Of a DNA stretch of 64,000 nucleotides, positions 26,765 to 35,602 are shown in pieces. Position 1 is the stretch's first letter, and each line of letters starts with the position of its first letter. The position numbers were made by a program, and so were the translations under genes. A model generated the notes under the pieces. The model saw only the letters and a list, made by a program, of their open reading frames with translations, was not told the origin of the DNA and made no database searches. The stretch spans positions 1 through 64,000 of the forward strand of contig JAIUOT010000014.1 of NCBI GenBank assembly GCA_020161015.1, written 5' to 3'. The DNA is from Actinomycetota bacterium (GTDB taxonomy: Bacteria > Actinomycetota > Actinomycetes > Propionibacteriales > Propionibacteriaceae).

Positions 26765-27774
26765 CCGAACCTCACCACGGCGGCGCTGAGCGACAGCCCC
26801 GCCCCGGTGCCGAGCAGGAGCGCGGTCCGTCCCGGCCCGAGCCGCCCCGCGCGCACGGCGTGATCCAGCGCGGTGGGCAGCGACGCCGACACCTGGTTGC
26901 CGTGGTCGCGGAGGATGTCGACCACCGCTCCGGCCGGCGCGCCGAGGCGCTCGCGCAGGTAGCGCAACCCCAGGCCGCTGGCCTGGTGCGGCACCACCAC
27001 GTCGACCTCGTCGAGGCCGACCCCCGCGTCCTCCAGCACGCCAGCGACGAAGCCCGGCAGGTGCCGCGCCGCGAGCCGCATCACCCCCAGGCCGTCCATC
27101 CGGAACAGGTAGGCCGCCGGGTCGGGCGGCGGGACGGTGGCGTTCCACCGGGTGCCGCCGGCCGCGATCTCGCACAGGCGCGCCCCGTCCGGGTAGGTGC
27201 CGGAGCGACTCGCCAGGATGGCCGCCGGCCCGTCGCCGGCTGCCTCCAGGACACAGGCGGCGGCACCGTCGCCGAACAGCGCGCTCGACTCCAGGTCGGC
27301 GTGGTTCAGCCCGGGGGAGGCGATGTCGACCGCGGCCACAGCCACCCGGCGCCAGCGCCCCGCGGCGATCGCCAGCCCGGAGAGGTCGAGCGCGGTCAGG
27401 AAGCCCAGGCAGCTGGTGTTTACCTCGAACGCGGTCACGCCGCCGTCCGCGCGCCCCAGGCGCTGCGTGACCAGGGCTGCGGTGGTGGGCATCGGCTGTT
27501 CGGGCAGGACGGATGCGACGATCACCGCGTCCAGGTCGCCGGCGTCCCACCCGGCCGCAGACAGCGCCTTCTCCACGGCCCGGGTGGCCAGCAGCGACGA
27601 GGTCTCGCCGGGGCCGGCCCAGGTGCGGCTCGCGACGCCCGAACGGGCTTCGGTGGTGCCGGGCGGACGGCCGTGGCGCTCGTCGAGCTCAGCGGAGGTC
27701 ACCACGACGGAGCCGGTCACCGATCCCGTTCCCCGGATCGCCACCGGCACCCCGCCACCCGTGCGCCCGGACAT
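26761..27774 (-). CDS. 3-oxoacyl-ACP synthase III family enzyme
   Basis: The product is 337 residues from the ATG at 27774. The thiolase-fold catalytic triad is intact: Cys in EVNTSCLGFLTALDL, His in VVPHQASGLGLRYL and Asn in ILRDHGNQVSASLP. FGDGAAACVLE is the usual loop. KAS III/OleA-type enzymes condense acyl-CoA with a second acyl unit to give a beta-ketoacyl product. It starts the minus-strand operon, 104 bases from the divergent alpha-glucosidase gene, so both may share a promoter region. The chain length and partner acyl group are not visible from sequence. Confidence 0.92.
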   Translation of the reverse strand: MSGRTGGGVPVAIRGTGSVTGSVVVTSAELDERHGRPPGTTEARSGVASRTWAGPGETSSLLATRAVEKALSAAGWDAGDLDAVIVASVLPEQPMPTTAALVTQRLGRADGGVTAFEVNTSCLGFLTALDLSGLAIAAGRWRRVAVAAVDIASPGLNHADLESSALFGDGAAACVLEAAGDGPAAILASRSGTYPDGARLCEIAAGGTRWNATVPPPDPAAYLFRMDGLGVMRLAARHLPGFVAGVLEDAGVGLDEVDVVVPHQASGLGLRYLRERLGAPAGAVVDILRDHGNQVSASLPTALDHAVRAGRLGPGRTALLLGTGAGLSLSAAVVRFG

Positions 27775-27877
27775 CGGCGTCACTCTAGTGGCCGGGCACC
27801 GCCGCGACACGGGATCGGCGTCCGTCGTTCTCGCCACGGGGTGCCCCGCGGGGTGGCCGGTGGGCAAGGATGGGCCC

Positions 27878-29563
27878 ATGACGTGGTGGCACAGCGCAGT
27901 GGTGTACCAGATCTACCCGCGCTCGTTCGCGGACAGCAACGGGGACGGCGTGGGCGACCTGCGCGGCATCATCGGCCACCTCGACCACCTCGAGGCCCTC
28001 GGCGTCGACGTGGTGTGGCTGTCGCCGGTGTACCGCTCGCCGATGGAGGACAACGGCTACGACATCTCCGACTACACCGACGTGGACCCCCTCTTCGGCA
28101 CCCTCGACGACCTGGACGCGCTGATCGCCGGGCTGCACGAGCGCGGCATGAAGCTGGTGATGGACCTCGTGGTGAACCACACCTCCGACCAGCACCCGTG
28201 GTTCGTCGAGTCGCGCGACCGCACCTCGACCAAGCGCGACTGGTACATCTGGCGTCCGGCGAGGGAGGGCTTCGAGCCGGGCACGCCCGGCGCCGAGCCC
28301 ACCAACTGGGGCTCGTTCTTCTCCGGTCCCGGGTGGCAGTACGACCCGGCGTCGCACCAGTACTACCTGCACCTGTTCGCGGCGTCCCAGCCCGACCTGA
28401 ACTGGGAGAACCCGGCGGTGCGCCGGGAGATCCACCAGATGATGCGCTGGTGGGTCGATCGCGGGGTGGACGGCTTCCGCATGGACGTGATCAACCTGAT
28501 CTCCAAGACCTACCCGCTGGCCGACGGCCCGGCGAACGGGCCCGGCGGGCTCTGCTACGACCCGTCGCTGGTGGTCGAGGGCCCCCGGCTGCACGAGTTC
28601 CTCCAGGAGATGAACCGCGAGGTCGGGCTCGTCGACAAGCAGCTGTTCAGCGTCGGCGAGATGATCCTGGTGGACGTCGACGCCGCCCGTTCCCACACCG
28701 ACCCCGCCGCCGGCGAGCTGGGCATGGTGTTCACCTTCGAGCACATGAGCATCGACTCCGCGCCCGGCGGGTCGAAGTGGGACGTGGTGCCGCTGCGGCT
28801 CCCCGCGCTGAAGGCGAACCTCGCGCACTGGCAGGACGGCCTTGCCGACGTCGGCTGGAACTCGCTGTACTTCGAGAACCACGACCAGCCGCGCTCGGTG
28901 TCGCGGTTCGGTGACGACAGCCCGGAGTTCCGGGTGCCGTCGGCCAAGACGCTGGCCACCACCCTGCACCTGCTGAAGGGGACGCCCTACGTCTACCAGG
29001 GCCAGGAACTCGGGATGACGAACGCCGGGTTCACCACCATCGCGCAGTACAACGACCTGGAGTCGACCCGCTTCTACGCCGAGGCGGTGGCGGCCGGTGC
29101 CGACCCGGCACGGGTGCTCGACGTGATCGGGTTCAAGAGCCGCGACAACGCCCGCACGCCGATGCAGTGGGACGCGTCCCCGCACGCCGGGTTCACCGAC
29201 GGGACACCGTGGCTGCCGGTGACGCCCAACCACGGCGAGGTCAACGCCGCGACCGCGCTCGCCGACCCCGACTCGGTGTTCCACCACTACCGCCGGCTGA
29301 TCGCGCTGCGGCACGAGCGGGAGGTGGTCCGGCACGGGCGCTTCGCGCTGCTGCTGCCCGAAGACGAGCGCCTGTTCTGCTACACCCGCACGCTCGGTGA
29401 GGAGGTGCTGCTGGTGGTGGCGAACTGGTCCTCCGGGCCGGTCGCCCTGCCGGCGTCCCTGCCGTCGAGGGACGGGGCGGAGCTCCTGCTGGGCACCCAC
29501 GCCTCGACCGCCGACGACCTCGCCGGCTGGGAGTCGCGGGTCTACCTGCTCGCGCAGGGCTGA
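27878..29563 (+). CDS. Alpha-glucosidase, GH13 subfamily 31-like
   Basis: The product is 561 residues and full length. It hydrolyses short alpha-1,4 or alpha-1,6 glucosides. GH13 motifs are in order: VVWLSPVYRSPMEDNGYDIS, VMDLVVNHTS, GFRMDVINLI (nucleophile D), FSVGEMIL (acid/base E) and YFENHDQPRSVSRFG. The NG-YDISDY and HDQPR elements place it with oligo-1,6-/alpha-glucosidases of subfamily 31. No signal peptide, so it acts in the cytoplasm. It is divergent from the KAS III gene and not obviously part of that pathway. Confidence 0.93.
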   Translation: MTWWHSAVVYQIYPRSFADSNGDGVGDLRGIIGHLDHLEALGVDVVWLSPVYRSPMEDNGYDISDYTDVDPLFGTLDDLDALIAGLHERGMKLVMDLVVNHTSDQHPWFVESRDRTSTKRDWYIWRPAREGFEPGTPGAEPTNWGSFFSGPGWQYDPASHQYYLHLFAASQPDLNWENPAVRREIHQMMRWWVDRGVDGFRMDVINLISKTYPLADGPANGPGGLCYDPSLVVEGPRLHEFLQEMNREVGLVDKQLFSVGEMILVDVDAARSHTDPAAGELGMVFTFEHMSIDSAPGGSKWDVVPLRLPALKANLAHWQDGLADVGWNSLYFENHDQPRSVSRFGDDSPEFRVPSAKTLATTLHLLKGTPYVYQGQELGMTNAGFTTIAQYNDLESTRFYAEAVAAGADPARVLDVIGFKSRDNARTPMQWDASPHAGFTDGTPWLPVTPNHGEVNAATALADPDSVFHHYRRLIALRHEREVVRHGRFALLLPEDERLFCYTRTLGEEVLLVVANWSSGPVALPASLPSRDGAELLLGTHASTADDLAGWESRVYLLAQG

Positions 29564-29582
29564 GGCCGGCGGGCGGTCGCGC

Positions 29583-30050
29583 TCAGGCCTCGAGCTCGGG
29601 ACGCCGTCCCGTGATCGACATCGCCGCGACGTCCTGCTGGCCCTTCTCGACCGCGTCCTTGACCGCGGTGACCGCGGCCTCCGTGCTGGCCTTGGTGGCC
29701 TCGACGCCGGTGAAGTTCATCCGCGACTTCCCGATCAGGGCGAGCACGCCGGCGACGAGGAAGAAGACCACGGCCATCACGGCGAACCCCCAGGCCAGCG
29801 CGCCGAGAAGGTCGAGGCCGAACCACGACTGGAAGCCGAGCGACAGCCAGAAGGTGAGCCCGAGCAGCAGCAGCGTGAGGCCGGTGATGCCGAGGAAGGC
29901 CGCGCCGCCGAACAGGCCGGCTCCGATGCCCGCTGCCTTCGCCTGCGGCAGGAGCTCGGCCTTGGCGAGCTCGAGCTCGCCCTTGACGATGGTGGTGACG
30001 TCGGCCTGGATGTTCTTGATCACCTCGGCGATGTCGGACTGCTCGGCCAT
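29583..30050 (-). CDS. Small membrane protein, actinobacterial holin-like (DUF1469-type)
   Basis: The product is 155 residues from the ATG at 30050, chosen because AAGGAGGGGGC immediately precedes it. An N-terminal amphipathic helix (IAEVIKNIQADVTTIVKGEL) is followed by two membrane hairpins, GAGLFGGAAFLGITGLTLLL and GALAWGFAVMAVVFFLVAGV. A C-terminal coiled helix rich in A/V/T/K follows. It resembles the putative Actinobacteriophage holin superfamily (PF07332), which is widespread in chromosomes with no lysis role shown. It is convergent with the glucosidase gene 19 bases away. Confidence 0.85.
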   Translation of the reverse strand: MAEQSDIAEVIKNIQADVTTIVKGELELAKAELLPQAKAAGIGAGLFGGAAFLGITGLTLLLLGLTFWLSLGFQSWFGLDLLGALAWGFAVMAVVFFLVAGVLALIGKSRMNFTGVEATKASTEAAVTAVKDAVEKGQQDVAAMSITGRRPELEA

Positions 30051-30179
30051 GCCCCCTCCTTCGGCGCGCTCTGACGCCAGCCTAAACCGTCCCGCCGACC
30101 AGCGGTGCCGCGTGCCGTCGCCCGGTCGTCCTCCTGCCCGAACGTGCCCGCGCCGCGGGACCGGCAAACCTGCGGCGGG

Positions 30180-30938
30180 TCACAACGTGATCTGGAGGCC
30201 GTCCTCGGGCGGACGCAGCGCGGCGGTGAGCTCGCTGTGGTCGACAGTGGCCCGCCAGCACAGCACCGAGTAGGGCAGGAGAAGGGGCTCGGGCTGCCGG
30301 GCGGACGTGTCGTACAGCCCGCCCACCTCGTCGAGCAGGCGGTCGGCGTCCGCGGGGTCGAGGGCGGCGATGCGCGGGGCGTTGGCCACCATCTCCAGCA
30401 TCCCGTCCCTGGTGATGGGCACCCACAGCCGGAACGCGCGGTGCTCCACGACGGGGAAGTGCGACGACGCGGCGACGGCCGCGACGGAGTACAGCTCCTC
30501 GCCCTCGGTCATCGCGTCGGGGTCGTAGGTGCGCAGGATCGCGGCCAGCCGTCGCACCCAGGGCACGGAGTCGTCGCGCACCGTGTAGAGCACGGTCAGG
30601 CGTCCGCCCGGGGCGAGCACGCGGGCGAACTCGTCCAGGGCGAGCCCGGGCGGGAGCAGGTGCATGCCTTGCGCCACGAGGACCTGGTCGAAGCGGCAGG
30701 GCGCGAACGGCAGGGCGTCTGCCGCCGCCCCGACCGCGCGCAGGCCCGGGTAGCGGTGGTGGGCGGCCCGGACGGCGGAGGCCGACCGGTCGGCGATGAC
30801 GACCTGGTGGCCCAGGCCGGCGAGCCTGCTCGCCATCGCCGTCGAGGCGCGGCCGATCGCGAGCACGCGTCCGGGACGCTCGGGGGCGACCCAGTCGAGC
30901 GCCGCGGCGGGGAAGGACCCGGTGGTCCGGGAGGTCAT
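30180..30938 (-). CDS. Class I SAM-dependent methyltransferase
   Basis: The product is 252 residues. Motif I is slightly unusual (VLAIGRASTAMASRLAG), followed by VVIADRSASAV as the acidic strand-2 residue, DALPFAPCRFDQVLVAQ and the post-motif LAPGGRLTVLY. This is the ubiquinone/menaquinone-like methyltransferase fold, often named methyltransferase domain-containing protein next to the Tad locus in Propionibacteriaceae-type genomes. Substrate unknown. A 154-base gap separates it from the divergent Ssd gene, and two DnaA-box-like sequences lie in this gap. Confidence 0.85.
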   Translation of the reverse strand: MTSRTTGSFPAAALDWVAPERPGRVLAIGRASTAMASRLAGLGHQVVIADRSASAVRAAHHRYPGLRAVGAAADALPFAPCRFDQVLVAQGMHLLPPGLALDEFARVLAPGGRLTVLYTVRDDSVPWVRRLAAILRTYDPDAMTEGEELYSVAAVAASSHFPVVEHRAFRLWVPITRDGMLEMVANAPRIAALDPADADRLLDEVGGLYDTSARQPEPLLLPYSVLCWRATVDHSELTAALRPPEDGLQITL

Positions 30939-31092
30939 GTCCGCATGCTAGGTGACGCGGGCGGACGCGTCCGGCTGCCCCTCCGGGGCGGGGGCCGGCT
31001 TGTGGACAACCGGTGGCGGACGCACGGGGTTCATCCACAGGACGCGACGGGCCGTGACCGCCGCGCGGCGGGCCCGGCGGAAGGTGTCGGGC

Positions 31093-32139
31093 GTGGGGGT
31101 ACCGGACAGGCGCAGGGACGTGCTGGTGGTGGCGCGCGCGGGAGAGACCCAGGACGTCATCCTCTCTGCGGTCGCCGCGCAGGAGCTCGACGCGGAGGTG
31201 GTGGCCGACCTCGAGGCGGTCGCCGGCCACTGGAGGTCCGCGGGCACAGTGGTGGTGGCCGACGACCAGGCCGAGCGGCTCGTCGCGCGGGCGCTGCCGC
31301 ACCGGGAGGCGGTGTTCCTCGTGGGGCCGGACCGGGACCGGCTGTCGACCTGGTCCGCGCCGCTGTCCGCGCAGGTGATCCCGCTGCCCGAGGGCGGGGC
31401 CTGGCTGGGCTCCGTGCTCGCCGAGGGCGCCGGCCGGGTGCGGGCGCCGGTGGTGGCGGTGGTCGGCGGCTCGGGGGGCGTGGGGGCGTCCACCCTCGCC
31501 GCCGCCATCGCCCAGCTCGCGGGCGAGCGTCCCGGCGGGTCGGCGCTGGTGGACGTCGACCCGCTCGGCGGGGGCATCGACCTCCTGCTCGGCGCCGAGC
31601 GCACCGAGGGCTGGCGCTGGCCCCGCCTGAACGCCGCCGAGGGCAACCTCGGCGACCTGCGCCGCTACCTTCCCGTGGTCGACGGGGTGACGGTGGTGGC
31701 GATGGCGCGCGGGCCGGCGCCCGACCTGGCGCGGGAGCCGCTGGCCGCCATCGTCGCGTCGCTGCGCGCCTGGCACGGGCTGGTCGTGCTCGACCCGGGC
31801 CGCTCGCTCGCGCCGGCCGCACGGGAGGCCGCCCGGCTGGCGTCCCGCCAGCTGGTGCTGGTGGCGCCGGGGGTGCGGGGTGCCGCCGCGGCCCGGCAGA
31901 CGGTGTCCGCGCTGGACCTGGATCGTGCAGAGCTGGTGCTGCGCGGTCGCCGGGCTTCGCTACCTGCCGACCTGGTGGCCGAGGCCGTCGGACGGCCGGT
32001 GGTCGCCAGGGTGGCCGACGAGCCGGGGCTGGCGGACGCCGCCGAGCGGGGGGAACCGCCCGCGCGAGGGGCCCGTCGCCGCTACCGCAGGGACGTCGCC
32101 GCGCTCGTGGGGCGACTGGTGGGGGCCCCGCATGGCTGA
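31093..32139 (+). CDS. Septum site-determining/CpaE-like ATPase (Ssd) of the Tad locus
   Basis: The product is 348 residues from the GTG at 31093, preferred because GGAAGG lies eight bases upstream; an alternative GTG is three codons earlier. An N-terminal receiver-like region precedes a MinD/ParA-type ATPase, with the deviant Walker A GGSGGVGASTLAAA near residue 119 and SALVDVDPLGGGID. The GVGAST loop lacks the usual terminal lysine (K-T), as in many Ssd proteins. Equivalent Rv3660c is linked to septum and stress regulation, while in Tad systems the homologue (CpaE/TadZ) localises the secretion machine. It overlaps TadA by eight bases. Confidence 0.85.
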   Translation: MGVPDRRRDVLVVARAGETQDVILSAVAAQELDAEVVADLEAVAGHWRSAGTVVVADDQAERLVARALPHREAVFLVGPDRDRLSTWSAPLSAQVIPLPEGGAWLGSVLAEGAGRVRAPVVAVVGGSGGVGASTLAAAIAQLAGERPGGSALVDVDPLGGGIDLLLGAERTEGWRWPRLNAAEGNLGDLRRYLPVVDGVTVVAMARGPAPDLAREPLAAIVASLRAWHGLVVLDPGRSLAPAAREAARLASRQLVLVAPGVRGAAAARQTVSALDLDRAELVLRGRRASLPADLVAEAVGRPVVARVADEPGLADAAERGEPPARGARRRYRRDVAALVGRLVGAPHG

Positions 32140-33277
32140 GGTGGAGCTGGAGGCGGTCCGTGCCGTCCTCGGCCGCAGGGGCCAGGAACCGGGCCCGGTG
32201 GAGGTCGGCACGGCGCTGCGCTCGCTGGGCGTGCTGGTGACCGACGCCGTCGTCCGCCAGACCGTCGCCGCGCTGCGCCGGGAGAGCGTGGGCGCGGGCG
32301 TCCTCGACCCGTTGCTGCGCGAGCCCGGCGTCACCGACGTGCTCGTGAACGCGCCCGACCAGGTGTTCGTCGACCGGGGTCGCGGCCTTGAGCCGGCGGG
32401 GGTCCGCTTCGCCGGGGAGGAGGAGGTCCGTCGGCTCGCGGTGCGCCTGGCGGCGTCCGTCGGTCGCCGGCTCGACGACGGCTCGCCCTTCGTCGATGCC
32501 CGGCTCGCCGGCGGGGTGCGCGTGCACGCGGTGCTGCCCTGCGTGGCCGACTCGGGCACCTGCCTGTCGCTGCGGGTGCCGAACCGGCACCGGCTGAGCC
32601 TGGACGACTGGGTCGCCGGGGGCAGCCTGGATGCCCGTGGCGCCGGGCTGCTCGCCGGCCTGGTGGCCGCGCGCCGGGCCTTCCTCATCTCCGGGGGCAC
32701 GGGTTCGGGGAAGACCACCCTGCTGGGCGCGATGCTCGGCCTGGTGCCACCGCGGGAGCGGATCGTCATCGCGGAGGACTCCCGCGAGCTCCAGCCCGAC
32801 CACCCGCACTGCGTCCGGCTGGAGGCACGACCGGCGAACGCGGAGGGGGCGGGCGCGGTCACCCTGACCGACCTCGTCCGGCAGGCGCTGCGGATGCGGC
32901 CGGACCGCCTGGTCGTGGGCGAGGTGCGCGGCGCGGAACTCGCCGACCTGCTGAGTGCGCTGAACACCGGGCACGAGGGCGGGTGCGGCACCGTCCACGC
33001 CAACTCCGCCGCCGACGTCCCCGCCCGGCTGGAGGCCCTCGCCGCGCTGGGCGGCCTGGGCAGGGCGGCCCTGCACGCGCAGCTTGCCGCGGCCCTCCAG
33101 GTGCTGGTGCACGTGCGCCGGCTGCCCGACGGCCGCCGGTGGGTCGACGAGCTTCGGGTGGTGCGCCCCGACCCGGACGGTGGCCACTGTCGCACCGTGC
33201 CGGCCATCCTCTTCCGTGCCGACGGGCACCGGGTCGCAGAGGGCTACCCCGATCTCGAGCGGTTGGTGGAGCAGTGA
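32132..33277 (+). CDS. tadA: TadA-type secretion ATPase
   Basis: The product is 381 residues. This is the hexameric motor that drives Flp pilus assembly at the inner face of the membrane. The N-terminal domain contains DPLLREPGVTDVLVN, and ATPase motifs include Walker A ISGGTGSGKTTLLGAM near residues 188-203, the Asp-box AEDSRELQ and the His-box ALNTGHEGGCGTVHANS. ALRMRPDRLVVGEVRGAEL is the Walker B region. All motifs are intact. It is the second gene of the pilus operon and is followed by two TadB/C-like membrane genes. Confidence 0.92.
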   Translation: MAEVELEAVRAVLGRRGQEPGPVEVGTALRSLGVLVTDAVVRQTVAALRRESVGAGVLDPLLREPGVTDVLVNAPDQVFVDRGRGLEPAGVRFAGEEEVRRLAVRLAASVGRRLDDGSPFVDARLAGGVRVHAVLPCVADSGTCLSLRVPNRHRLSLDDWVAGGSLDARGAGLLAGLVAARRAFLISGGTGSGKTTLLGAMLGLVPPRERIVIAEDSRELQPDHPHCVRLEARPANAEGAGAVTLTDLVRQALRMRPDRLVVGEVRGAELADLLSALNTGHEGGCGTVHANSAADVPARLEALAALGGLGRAALHAQLAAALQVLVHVRRLPDGRRWVDELRVVRPDPDGGHCRTVPAILFRADGHRVAEGYPDLERLVEQ

Positions 33278-33302
33278 AGCGGCGGGGCGGGGAGTCCGCC
33301 CG

Positions 33303-34097
33303 ATGATCCTGCTGGCGGCGGTCGCGGCCGGACTCGCATGGTTCCTCTGGGCGGGGCCGCCCGCCGCCCGCCGGCTGATCGCGTCCGCCCGCCCGCGCGA
33401 CCGGCTGCGGGCCGTGGGGGCGCGGGTGCTCCCGGTGGCCGCCGTGGGAGTGTCCGCGGGTGCCGGTGCGGTGGCCGGCGGGGGAGCGGGTGCCGCGATC
33501 GGGTTGTCGGCCGGGCTGGCCGCCCTTACCGCGGGGGTGGTGCTGCGGGCACACCGGCGACGGTCCGCCGCCGCCGCCCGTGCCGCGGAAGTGGCCGATG
33601 CCTGCCAGCTGCTGGCCGGACTGCTGCGTGTCGGTCACGTCCCTGCCGGCGCCTTGCGCGTGGCCGCGCGGGATGCGCCGGTGCTCGCAGAGGCCGCGGC
33701 GATGCTCCGCGTCGGCGGCGAGGTGCCGCCGGTCCTCCGGTCGCTGGCTCGCGTGCCGGGACGGGCTGGCCTCGCCGAACTCGCCGCTGCCTGGGAGGTC
33801 GCCGCCGCGACGGGCGCCTCGCTCACCGCCACCCTCGACGCGCTGGCCGACCGGTTGGCATCCCGCCAGGGGGTGTCGCGGGTGGTGGCGGCCGAACTGT
33901 CGGCTCCCCGGGCCACCGGACGGCTGCTCGCCGTGCTGCCCGTGGCCGGGCTCGCCCTGGGGTACGCGCTCGGGGGTGACCCGCTGTCGTTCCTGACCGG
34001 TTCCTGGCCGGGTCGCGCCAGCCTCGTGGCGGGGGTGGCCCTGGGCTGCGCGGGCGTGGTGTGGACCGAACGCATCGCCGACACGGAGGAGGGCTGA
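33303..34097 (+). CDS. tadB: TadB-like type II secretion F domain protein
   Basis: The product is 264 residues from the ATG at 33303; the frame is open upstream. An N-terminal hydrophobic helix (LLAAVAAGLAWFLWAGPP) and an alanine/glycine-rich second helix precede the T2SSF core, which contains VPPVLRSLARVPGRAGLAEL then AWEVAAATGASLTATLDALA. GRLLAVLPVAGLALGYALGG forms the third membrane segment and the tail ends with SLVAGVALGCAGVVW. It is predicted to be a platform protein of the Tad machine, stepping the pilin by the rotation of TadA. Confidence 0.87.
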   Translation: MILLAAVAAGLAWFLWAGPPAARRLIASARPRDRLRAVGARVLPVAAVGVSAGAGAVAGGGAGAAIGLSAGLAALTAGVVLRAHRRRSAAAARAAEVADACQLLAGLLRVGHVPAGALRVAARDAPVLAEAAAMLRVGGEVPPVLRSLARVPGRAGLAELAAAWEVAAATGASLTATLDALADRLASRQGVSRVVAAELSAPRATGRLLAVLPVAGLALGYALGGDPLSFLTGSWPGRASLVAGVALGCAGVVWTERIADTEEG

Positions 34098-34098
34098 G

Positions 34099-34827
34099 AT
34101 GACCTGGGCCGTGGTGGCGGCTCTCGCCGCCGGAGCGGCGGTGCTCGCCTGGCGCGGTGCCCCGGGCGACCGCCTGCGTCCGCGGTCGGTGCGTGCCAGG
34201 GGCCGCCCGTGGACGACCGGGGCAGGACGGGACCGCTGGCTCGTGCCGGTGGCGGCGTCCGCGAGCGGCCTGCTGCTGGTCGTCGGGCTCGGCTGGTGGG
34301 GCTTGGCTGCGGCGATCGGGCTCGGCGTCGCCAGCGCGGTCGCACTGGAACGCCGGGAGGCTGACCGGGCAGGGCGGCGCCGGGCGCGCCTTGAAGCCCA
34401 GCTGCCGCAGGCCTGCGACCTGCTCGCCGTCTGCCTCGAGGCCGGGCAGCCGCTGCGCCGGGCGACCGAGGTGATCGCGGGAGCGGTGGAGTCACCGCTG
34501 TCCGAGGTGCTGGCCGAGCTCTGCGCGGTGGTGGCCCTCGGGGCTGATGAGGACCGGGCCTGGCGGGAGGCCGGGCGTGCCGAGCCCGCGCTCGCCACGC
34601 TGGCCCGGGAGGTCGGCCGGGCCGTGAACTCCGGGGTGGCGCTGTCCCTGGCGCTGCGATCGCTCGGCGTGGAGGCGCGGCGCGTCGCGGCGTCGGCGGC
34701 GGAGGTGCGTGCCCGCCGGGTGGGCGTGCGCAGCGTGCTGCCGCTGATGCTGTGCTTCCTGCCCGCCTTCCTCCTCCTCGGCGTCGTGCCGATCATCGGG
34801 GGCGTCGCCCGGCACCTCCTCCCGTGA
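34099..34827 (+). CDS. tadC: TadC-like type II secretion F domain protein
   Basis: The product is 242 residues, one base beyond the TadB stop. It has two N-terminal membrane helices (AVVAALAAGAAVLAW, then GLLLVVGLGWWGLAAAIGLG). The cytoplasmic core contains LPQACDLLAVCLEAGQPLRR and AVNSGVALSLALRSLG. A terminal helix (VLPLMLCFLPAFLLLGVVPI) resembles the last T2SSF membrane helix. It is the second platform protein of the pilus system. Confidence 0.87.
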   Translation: MTWAVVAALAAGAAVLAWRGAPGDRLRPRSVRARGRPWTTGAGRDRWLVPVAASASGLLLVVGLGWWGLAAAIGLGVASAVALERREADRAGRRRARLEAQLPQACDLLAVCLEAGQPLRRATEVIAGAVESPLSEVLAELCAVVALGADEDRAWREAGRAEPALATLAREVGRAVNSGVALSLALRSLGVEARRVAASAAEVRARRVGVRSVLPLMLCFLPAFLLLGVVPIIGGVARHLLP

Positions 34828-34967
34828 TGCGTTCCGGCGGCGTCGTCCACAACCGGGAAGCGTCCCGGAGCACTGTCCACAGGCGGCGGGTCGGCGTGAC
34901 CGGCGAGGGCTGTCTCGTCCGGAAGGTGAGGGTGCGTCCGAACGGGCGCCGAGGGAAGGAGTCAGGC

Positions 34968-35171
34968 ATGGCAGGTGGATTGGTGAAGGCCGCGCGCGTC
35001 CGCGACCAGAGGGGCATGACCACCGCGGAGTACGCGGTCGGCACGGTGGCGACGGTGAGCTTCGTCGGCATCATCATCGCGATCATCAACAACCCGGAGT
35101 TCCAGAAGGCGATGTGGGAGGTCCTGGCGGCGATCATCAAGGCCGTGATCCAGGCGATGGGCGTCGCGTGA
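34968..35171 (+). CDS. DUF4244 Flp-like pilin
   Basis: The product is 67 residues with a strong ribosome binding site (GGGAAGGAG, about nine bases upstream). The signature is RGMTTAEYAVG followed by a hydrophobic helix FVGIIIAIIN. A prepilin peptidase would cut before MTTAEY or similar, giving a Flp-type pilin. The TTAEYAVG motif matches DUF4244 (Rv3656c-like). No prepilin peptidase is encoded in this window. It is probably the main structural subunit of the locus. The final bases overlap the TadE-like start (GTGA). Confidence 0.9.
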   Translation: MAGGLVKAARVRDQRGMTTAEYAVGTVATVSFVGIIIAIINNPEFQKAMWEVLAAIIKAVIQAMGVA

Positions 35172-35602
35172 GCCGAGGCCCGTACAAGCCGGCCGGCCGG
35201 GTCAACCCCGGCCGGCCGGTGGCCCCCCGCGCCGCGGAGGGTGGACGCTGCCGGCCGTCGGTGCCACCGCGGGCCGAGCAGGGGATGGTCACCGTCGAGA
35301 TCGCCTTCGGGGCCCTCGCCGCTGCGCTGGCGTGCATCGCGCTCGCCTGGGTGCTCTCGGTGCTGGGCCTGGCCGTGCGGTGCCAGGACACGGCTGCGGA
35401 GGTGGCGCGCCAGGAGGCGCGCACCGACCGGTCGGCGGTGGCCCGGGCGATCGCCGACCGGCCGAAGGGGGCGACCGTCAGCGTCAGGGGGGACGCAGAG
35501 CAGGTCACCGTGACGGTCGAACTGATCGCGCGGCCCTGGGCGTCGTGGCTGCCGGCGATCCCGGTGAGCGCCCGGGCCGTGGTGCTCAGGGAGCCGGCGT
35601 GA
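35168..35602 (+). CDS. TadE-like pseudopilin
   Basis: The product is 144 residues from a GTG. A charged leader of about 40 residues precedes EQGMVTVEIAFGALAAALAC, the class III prepilin-type motif with E at +5 and a membrane helix. The rest is extracellular (CQDTAAEVARQEARTDRSAV and later strands). It equals the Rv3655c position and is expected to be a minor pilin that primes or caps the fibre. A start nearer the motif is possible. Confidence 0.82.
   Translation: MSRGPYKPAGRVNPGRPVAPRAAEGGRCRPSVPPRAEQGMVTVEIAFGALAAALACIALAWVLSVLGLAVRCQDTAAEVARQEARTDRSAVARAIADRPKGATVSVRGDAEQVTVTVELIARPWASWLPAIPVSARAVVLREPA

Noticed and set aside
26281..28914. An 877-codon plus-strand frame across the MBL, KAS III and alpha-glucosidase region
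   Set aside because: It is low-complexity, rich in R, G, P and H, and crosses three well-supported genes on both strands.
31000..34880. A replication origin from the DnaA-box-like sequences
   Set aside because: Only four scattered boxes and no dnaA, dnaN, gyrB, rpmH or AT-rich unwinding region nearby.
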